Below, piece after piece: positions 22,978 through 27,352 of a stretch of DNA of 27,352 bases. The translations under genes and the position numbers were made by a program. How positions within the stretch are numbered: the first letter of the stretch is position 1; the number at the start of each line of letters is the position of its first letter. The notes under the pieces were generated by a model. That model was not told the DNA's origin and did no database searches. It worked only from the letters and a program-made list of their open reading frames with translations. The DNA is taken from positions 1 to 27,352 of the forward strand of contig CAYUCE010000023.1 of the NCBI GenBank assembly GCA_964443275.1. The letters run 5' to 3'. The stretch comes from CAYUCE01 sp964443275 (GTDB lineage: Bacteria; Bipolaricaulota; Bipolaricaulia; CAYUCE01).

Positions 22978-24720
22978 GTGCCAGAAGTTCCATCTGATCT
23001 GGAAATTGCGCAGGCAGCCGAACTTAAGAAAATTACACAAGTAAGGGAGAACGCTGGGATCCTAGAGGAGGAACTCGAACCCTATGGTCATTACAAAGGG
23101 AAGGTGAGTTTAGCCTTAAGGGATCGTTTAAAAGATAAACCTGCCGGTAAATATATCGACGTTACCGCTATTACCCCCACCCCGTTAGGTGAAGGAAAGA
23201 CAGTGACTACCATTGGAGTTAGTCAGGGCTTACACCACATCGGGAAGAACGTATTCACCTGTATTCGCCAGCCATCTCAAGGGCCGACCTTCAGTATTAA
23301 AGGGGGGGCTGCCGGAGGCGGTTACTCCCAGGTAGTGCCCATGGAGGATTTTAACTTGCATCTTACCGGGGATATTCACGCCGTAGGGGCAGCACACAAT
23401 CTGCTGGCGGCGGCTATCGATGCCCGGACAATGCATGAGCGAAATTATAGCGATGAAAAATGGGCCAACAAAGGATTGGAAAAACTAAATATTAACCCCT
23501 ATTCGCTTACCTGGAACCGGGTAGTGGATACCAACGACCGAGCGCTAAGAAATATAGTAGTAGGCATGGGTGGCAAGTGGGATGGCTATCCTCGACAGGC
23601 GGGTTTTGATATCACCGTGGCCTCCGAGGTAATGGCTATTCTAGCTTTAACCACCGATTTAGAAGACCTGCGGGAGCGAATGGGCAAGATAATCATCGGC
23701 ACCGATTGGGAAGGTAATCCAGTAACGGCTGAAGATTTAGAAGTAGCGGGTGCAATGACCGTATTAATGAAAGATGCCCTCAAGCCCACTCTTATGCAGA
23801 CCTTAGAGAAGAGCCCAGCCTTCGTTCACGCCGGCCCTTTTGCCAATATTGCCCACGGCAACAGCTCGATAGTGGCCGATCAACTGGCCATGAAGCTTGC
23901 TGACTACGTGGTGACCGAATCCGGATTTGGAGCGGACTGCGGAATGGAGAAATTCTTTAACATCAAATGTCGATATTCCGGTTTGGTGCCCGATGCCGTA
24001 GTTATGGTAGCCACCATTCGAGCACTTAAGGTTCACGGAGGAGGTCCCAAGGTGGTGGCCGGCCTGCCGCTAGATAAAGCTTACAAAGAGGAAAACCTGG
24101 ATCTTTTGGAAAAGGGCCTGGACAACTTAGAGGCCAATCTTAAGATCGCCGATAAATTTGGCATCCCTGTGGTAGTGGCCGTCAATCGCTTTTCGGCGGA
24201 TACCGATCGAGAGGTAGAAATGGTGCGAAAGGCAGCGGAGGATTTCGGTGCCTTTGCTGGGGTAAAGTCAAATGTGTGGGCTGAAGGAGGAAAGGGCGGC
24301 CAAGAGATGGCCAAAGCGGTAGTGGAGGCATGTGAAGAGGAATCGGAGTTTAAATTTCTCTATCCACTGGATGCTTCAATTAAAGAGAAGATCGAAACCA
24401 TCGCTACCGAGGTCTACGGAGCAAGCGGCGTAGATTATTCCAACAAAGCCGAGTCCAAGGTGAATCTATATACAAAACTGGGATACGACAATATGCCAAT
24501 CTGTATGGCCAAAACTCATCTTTCCCTGTCCCATGATCCTACCCTAAAAGGAGTACCCAAAGGCTTTACCTTACCCATCCGGGACATAAGAGCCTCCGTA
24601 GGTGCAGGCTTTTTGTATGCCTTATGCGGCGAGATGCGGACCATGCCCGGTTTGCCCTCCGAGCCCGCTTATAGGGATGTGGACATCGACGATGATGGCA
24701 ATGTAGTTGGATTGTTTTAG
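22978..24720 (+). CDS. fhs: Formate-tetrahydrofolate ligase (formyl-THF synthetase)
   Basis: The enzyme makes 10-formyl-THF from formate, THF and ATP, feeding one-carbon biosynthesis or, in acetogens, the methyl branch of the Wood-Ljungdahl pathway. The ATP loop TPLGEGKTVTTIGVSQGL lies near residues 65-85. Other conserved stretches include FNLHLTGDIHA, FANIAHGNSSI, ATIRALKVHGGG and the C-terminal RDIRASVGAGFLYALCGEM. I take GTG 22978 as the start (MPEVPSDLEIAQ) because AAGGAG is 8 bases upstream; the open frame also contains GTG 22969, which overlaps that Shine-Dalgarno. The resulting 580 aa is slightly longer than the common ~556. No folD or other folate gene is adjacent, so its metabolic role here is not fixed by context. 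Confidence 0.97.
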   Translation: MPEVPSDLEIAQAAELKKITQVRENAGILEEELEPYGHYKGKVSLALRDRLKDKPAGKYIDVTAITPTPLGEGKTVTTIGVSQGLHHIGKNVFTCIRQPSQGPTFSIKGGAAGGGYSQVVPMEDFNLHLTGDIHAVGAAHNLLAAAIDARTMHERNYSDEKWANKGLEKLNINPYSLTWNRVVDTNDRALRNIVVGMGGKWDGYPRQAGFDITVASEVMAILALTTDLEDLRERMGKIIIGTDWEGNPVTAEDLEVAGAMTVLMKDALKPTLMQTLEKSPAFVHAGPFANIAHGNSSIVADQLAMKLADYVVTESGFGADCGMEKFFNIKCRYSGLVPDAVVMVATIRALKVHGGGPKVVAGLPLDKAYKEENLDLLEKGLDNLEANLKIADKFGIPVVVAVNRFSADTDREVEMVRKAAEDFGAFAGVKSNVWAEGGKGGQEMAKAVVEACEEESEFKFLYPLDASIKEKIETIATEVYGASGVDYSNKAESKVNLYTKLGYDNMPICMAKTHLSLSHDPTLKGVPKGFTLPIRDIRASVGAGFLYALCGEMRTMPGLPSEPAYRDVDIDDDGNVVGLF

Positions 24721-24762
24721 TTGAAATTCTAAATTAAGCGGCTAAAATGATGGTGGAGATGT

Positions 24763-24839
24763 GGGGATGTAGCTCAGTAAGGGAGAGCGCCCCCCTCGCA
24801 CGGGGGAGGTCGGCGGTTCGAATCCGCCCATCTCCACCA
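24763..24839 (+). tRNA. tRNA-Ala(CGC)
   Basis: A complete cloverleaf: acceptor GGGGATG/CATCTCC, D arm GCTC/GAGC, anticodon stem CCCCC/GGGGG with loop CTCGCAC (anticodon CGC, reading GCG), T arm GGCGG-TTCGAAT-CCGCC, discriminator A, and an encoded CCA (24837-24839). The 11 bases at 24751-24761, just before the tRNA, are the exact reverse complement of its last 11 bases. Confidence 0.96.
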
Positions 24840-24909
24840 GCATTTCATGGCAAGATAAAAACTTAAATGGTCTTCGGCTGCTAAATTACGGGAAGGGTTA
24901 GGGGGAATG

Positions 24910-25575
24910 TTATCTACCGCTTTGACCGTGACCGGCTGCCTCTTTTAACTTTCTAATAGCTTGCTGTCTATCTTTTTTTGCGAAGATGGCCGAACCGGCC
25001 ACTACAATATCTGCTCCGGCTTTGGCTACTTCTCTGACATTGGACTTCTTTATCCCCCCATCCACTTCAATCTGGGTGGATAAATCCTTGTTTTCAATTA
25101 GTTCTTTAAGCTTTTTTATCCTGGCAAGGCTTTCCGTTTGAAACTCTTGCCCACCAAACCCCGGTGGCACGGACATCACTAAAACCATATCTACCTGAGA
25201 TAACCAATCCGTGACGGTGGCAAGAGGGGTCTCAGGCTTTAGGGTTATTCCCACTCCAGCTTGGGTCTCCCTTATTTTTCCAATTACCAAACCGGGGTCC
25301 TCGACGGTTTCTATATGGAAGGTAATCGTATCTTTGCTCCTTACTTTAAACCTATCGATGAAATTTATGGGATTTTCTATCATTAGATGGATATGAAACG
25401 GTATTTTTAGATCCTTATTTAGGGAGTTAAATACCGGGGGACCGATGGTAATGTTGGGCACGAAATGTCCATCCATAACATCAAAATGTATCCCGTAAGA
25501 TAGATCGGCTACTTCTTTTATTTCCCCTCGAAGATCTCCAAAATCCGCAGCCAGTATAGAAGGTACTATTTTCAT
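24910..25575 (-). CDS. rpe: Ribulose-phosphate 3-epimerase
   Basis: Rpe interconverts ribulose 5-phosphate and xylulose 5-phosphate in the pentose phosphate or Calvin pathway. The 221-aa TIM barrel has IVPSILAADF at the start, the metal and acid-base segment IHFDVMDGHFVPN, FHIHLMIENP, and IEVDGGI before the phosphate-binding GADIVVAGSAIF. The usual MSVNPGFGGQ loop reads MSVPPGFGGQ, a Pro for the common Asn. The ATG overlaps the stop of the YugP-type peptidase gene as ATGA, so the two are probably translationally coupled. Confidence 0.96.
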   Translation of the reverse strand: MKIVPSILAADFGDLRGEIKEVADLSYGIHFDVMDGHFVPNITIGPPVFNSLNKDLKIPFHIHLMIENPINFIDRFKVRSKDTITFHIETVEDPGLVIGKIRETQAGVGITLKPETPLATVTDWLSQVDMVLVMSVPPGFGGQEFQTESLARIKKLKELIENKDLSTQIEVDGGIKKSNVREVAKAGADIVVAGSAIFAKKDRQQAIRKLKEAAGHGQSGR

Positions 25576-26240
25576 TTCTGATAGCTAAAAATTTGCTTAA
25601 ATGGGAACAAGAAGGCTAAAGCCGGGGAAATCAGGTAGGTTAAACCAGCCGCAAACAGAACCGCTCTAACTCCCTCTAACTCACCTTTACCAGCAATGCA
25701 CCTTTCCGATTTAAGTATGTTCAAGGCCTTCCTGCTGGCATCGATTTCCGTAGGTAGAGTGATAAACACAGAAATTATGGCTACACCGTAGATAGTTAAT
25801 CCAGCCTTCATTATCCACATAATACGGGTTATAAATCCGCCCAAGAATATGGGGAGAGAGATTTGGGAAAGGAAATTTGAAATGTGGACTATCTTGAGCC
25901 GGAGATTAAAAATAGGGTCCCCATTTAGGTGCTGCAGGAAATGACCTAGCTCATGGGCAACCGTTCCTAAGGCAGTTAAAGAGCGGCTGTTGGGGCAGGA
26001 TATGTTGAGCGATCTATCGGCCGGATTGTAGTGGTCATCCTGCTTAGGGCTAACCTCTTTTAACACAACTTCTTCTGCTTTGATCTTCTTCAAGTACGAG
26101 TCAACCATTTGCTTTGCAGTTGTTCCGGTTGAGGATTCCCGGCTCAAATATTTGGCCAATGTCTTTTTCACCCTCCATTTTGTGTATAAAGCCAGGATCA
26201 CGATTAACAAAAATATCCCTAGACTGCTATAGTAAAACAT
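25572..26240 (-). CDS. YugP-type membrane zinc metallopeptidase
   Basis: This 222-aa inner-membrane protein is of the Zn_peptidase_2 (YugP) family. An N-terminal membrane helix (about 4-20) is followed by a cytoplasmic-type helical stretch, the family motif DDHYNP (68-73), and the zinc site HELGH (H96, E97, H100) with H104 nearby in FLQH. Two or more hydrophobic segments follow (around 120-140, 145-165 and 195-215). The conserved EIDASRKAL segment precedes the last ones. The biological substrate of this family is unknown. It is upstream of rpe with a 4-base overlap. No Shine-Dalgarno is visible before the ATG. Confidence 0.88.
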   Translation of the reverse strand: MFYYSSLGIFLLIVILALYTKWRVKKTLAKYLSRESSTGTTAKQMVDSYLKKIKAEEVVLKEVSPKQDDHYNPADRSLNISCPNSRSLTALGTVAHELGHFLQHLNGDPIFNLRLKIVHISNFLSQISLPIFLGGFITRIMWIMKAGLTIYGVAIISVFITLPTEIDASRKALNILKSERCIAGKGELEGVRAVLFAAGLTYLISPALAFLFPFKQIFSYQK

Positions 26241-26287
26241 TTTGGATAAGGCGCTTTAAAAATTTTTGGGTCTCCTTTTATACACCA

Positions 26288-26317
26288 ATTATAGGAAAGC
26301 CAAATTAGCTTCGGCAA
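26288..26317 (-). promoter_or_regulatory. Candidate promoter for the peptidase-rpe pair
   Basis: On the minus strand TTGCCG (forward 26312-26317) and a perfect TATAAT (26288-26293) are 18 bases apart, about 48 bases before the peptidase ATG. Confidence 0.5.
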
Positions 26318-26345
26318 CTGATCATGGGAAATTGAGGTAGCTTTC

Positions 26346-26374
26346 TTGCAATGGAGCCCTAAATATGCTACTAT
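26346..26374 (+). promoter_or_regulatory. Sigma70-type promoter for spoVG
   Basis: TTGCAA (26346-26351) and TACTAT (26369-26374) are separated by 17 bases, each 5 of 6 to consensus. The expected start near 26381 leaves a leader of about 27 bases containing AAGAGG. Confidence 0.6.
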
Positions 26375-26407
26375 TCTAAAGACCAACAAGAATTAAGAGG
26401 TGCTAAA

Positions 26408-26824
26408 ATGGAGATAACTAAGGTAGAGATCAGACCAATGAGAAACGAGGGTAACCTAAAGGCTTTCTGCTCGGTTATTTTTGACGACGTCTTTATTGTA
26501 CACAGTGTCAAGGTAATTGAGGGAAGAGATGGACTTTTTGTCGCCATGCCTAGTCGTGAGGTGGGGGAAGGAGAATACCGCGATATAGCTCACCCCATCA
26601 AGAACGACTTTCGGTTGAAAATGGAAGATAAGGTACTCAAACGATACCATGAGGTAACAGGGGCTGAGGAAGAGGAAACTGAAAGACTTGAGGAAACAGA
26701 AGAAGAGGTGAAAGAGGAAGAAGTTGAAGAAGTTGAAGAAGTTGAGGAAATGGAAACCGAAATGGGTTCGGAAGAAGAGGATGAGGATGAAATAACAACT
26801 GAAGACGTTTCATTTGAAACATAA
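26408..26824 (+). CDS. spoVG: SpoVG family nucleic-acid-binding regulator with acidic tail
   Basis: Residues 1-84 match SpoVG closely: MEITKVEIRP, then LKAFCSVIFDDVFIVHSVKVIEG, DGLFVAMPSR and the very conserved EYRDIAHPI. SpoVG proteins bind DNA and RNA and act as regulators in Firmicutes and spirochetes; the name does not imply sporulation here. Residues ~86-138 form a tail made mostly of Glu and Asp, absent from the ~95-aa Bacillus protein. AAGAGG lies 7 bases before the ATG. Followed 28 bases later by tRNA-Gln, an order I recall from other bacteria (spoVG, tRNA-Gln, then glmU/prs/rplY genes). Confidence 0.93.
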   Translation: MEITKVEIRPMRNEGNLKAFCSVIFDDVFIVHSVKVIEGRDGLFVAMPSREVGEGEYRDIAHPIKNDFRLKMEDKVLKRYHEVTGAEEEETERLEETEEEVKEEEVEEVEEVEEMETEMGSEEEDEDEITTEDVSFET

Positions 26825-26852
26825 GAATATGGGAGGGGTAATTAACAGGTTC

Positions 26853-26926
26853 TAGGGCGTAGCCAAGTGGTAAGGCACAGGACTTTGGCTCCTGGACCGG
26901 AGGTTCGAATCCTCCCGCCCTAGCCA
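26853..26926 (+). tRNA. tRNA-Gln(TTG)
   Basis: Acceptor TAGGGCG/CGCCCTA with the U1-A72 pair typical of tRNA-Gln, D arm GCC/GGC, anticodon stem CAGGA/TCCTG with loop CTTTGGC (anticodon TTG), T arm GGAGG-TTCGAAT-CCTCC, discriminator G, encoded CCA (26924-26926). It is probably co-transcribed with spoVG. Confidence 0.96.
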
Positions 26927-27133
26927 GCAAGCAGCAAGTGGTATTTTCAATCTACCTTTTTTAAATTTCTTCGTAAATTCTTCCTAACCCACCCCCTTAT
27001 TTTCAACCTTAGATCCTTTATATCAGACATTTTTCAGGATTTCTCTAAACTAGCATTAGCCCAACAGCTTTGACAAAAACACATTTTAGCATTATAGTTA
27101 ACTAATTGGGAACAGTAAAAAGAAGAAAGAAAA
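26927..27133. other. AT-rich spacer with promoter
   Basis: Nothing coding is visible. It contains the strong promoter at 27070-27098 and a purine-rich stretch (AAAAAGAAGAAAGAAAAA) just before the first mini-ORF. No terminator hairpin was found after tRNA-Gln. Confidence 0.5.
27070..27098 (+). promoter_or_regulatory. Near-consensus sigma70 promoter
   Basis: A perfect -35 TTGACA (27070-27075), a 17-base spacer and -10 TATAGT (27093-27098; 5 of 6) make this the best promoter match in the window. It drives the mini-ORFs at 27134 and 27231 and whatever follows the window edge. Confidence 0.75.
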
Positions 27134-27205
27134 ATGCAAATGATCACAATACCAAACTACCCTAAAGTAATAAAAATCCGTAAGTTTGCTGAAATTAAAT
27201 CCTAA
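27134..27205 (+). CDS. Possible 23-aa leader peptide
   Basis: ATG 27134 opens a frame encoding MQMITIPNYPKVIKIRKFAE plus three residues, ending at TAA 27203. A purine-rich AAGAAAGAAAA precedes it but no true Shine-Dalgarno. It lies about 30 bases after the predicted transcription start. It could be chance; it is listed because of the promoter and because a second mini-ORF follows. Confidence 0.25.
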   Translation: MQMITIPNYPKVIKIRKFAEIKS

Positions 27206-27230
27206 GATCATTCCACGGGAGGAGATAAGG

Positions 27231-27335
27231 ATGACACAGATTACCATAGAGCAAGACAAGAAGACGGATACCGGCTGGATTTTTAAGGTAAAGATAACTT
27301 ATCTTACCCCCCTTGTCATTAAGACAAAAAAATAG
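27231..27335 (+). CDS. Small hypothetical protein (34 aa)
   Basis: ATG 27231 is preceded by GGAGG (27218-27222) with 8 bases spacing, a good ribosome-binding site. The product begins MTQITIEQDKKTDTGWIFKV and ends in LVIKTKK at TAG 27333. It is mixed charged and beta-prone with no signal peptide or membrane segment. I do not recognise the family. Another ATG (27344) follows after 8 bases at the window edge, so this could be the first gene of an operon. Confidence 0.5.
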   Translation: MTQITIEQDKKTDTGWIFKVKITYLTPLVIKTKK

Positions 27336-27352
27336 AGCGGTCGATGAAAACC

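Overview
The window comes from a bacterium with moderate GC content and probably two membranes. YidC has a large extracytoplasmic domain, and there are two outer-membrane-type beta-barrel proteins (a PorV/PorQ-like protein and a long barrel ending in Phe). SpoVG, a KH-R3H protein, formate-tetrahydrofolate ligase and a YugP-type peptidase fit an uncultivated diderm of the Aerophobota/Omnitrophota/WOR-3 kind. That placement is a guess; the sequence alone does not fix the phylum.

Layout. (1) 1-6885 is housekeeping: the 3' end of tRNA-Arg(TCG), lipA starting 4 bases after it, the leftward set yidC-KH/R3H-mnmE, and a rightward riboflavin operon ribE-ribBA-ribH without ribD. (2) 6886-7400 has no protein gene but holds a GC-rich, highly foldable segment ending in a two-way terminator, probably a structured RNA. 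(3) 7401-15597 is a leftward set of four genes for secreted and outer-membrane products: a free-standing subtilisin-propeptide-like protein, a subtilisin-family protease with its own prodomain and a C-terminal sorting-type domain, a PorV/PorQ-like barrel, and a 1394-residue barrel protein with a SprA-like motif and an inserted beta-propeller. It resembles a small relative of a type IX secretion locus. (4) 15598-15995 carries a nested palindromic, MITE-like element. (5) 16053-18609 has a second secreted protein with a similar C-terminal domain, an alpha/beta hydrolase and acylphosphatase. (6) 18852-22298 encodes a secreted 1148-residue Ala/Ser-rich protein built from 32-residue units. (7) 22978-27352 returns to housekeeping: fhs, tRNA-Ala(CGC), rpe, a YugP-type peptidase, spoVG with an acidic tail, tRNA-Gln(TTG), and two mini-ORFs behind a near-consensus promoter.

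The most unusual signal is a family of short palindromic elements sitting in frame inside coding sequences: three copies in the protease gene and one in the PorV-like gene. All have lengths divisible by three, the same orientation and the same reading frame, and encode an STTLLR...VE..KK-type peptide. A second, unrelated 72-base palindrome lies in frame in the signal-peptide region of the barrel gene. They resemble in principle the protein-coding palindromic elements of Rickettsia. Together with the T9SS-like gene set and the 32-residue-repeat protein, they make 7.2-22.5 kb the part to look at first.

The promoters I could see are sigma70-like with 17-18 base spacers. Several starts have no Shine-Dalgarno and lie 4-6 bases from a likely RNA 5' end, which suggests leaderless translation in this organism.
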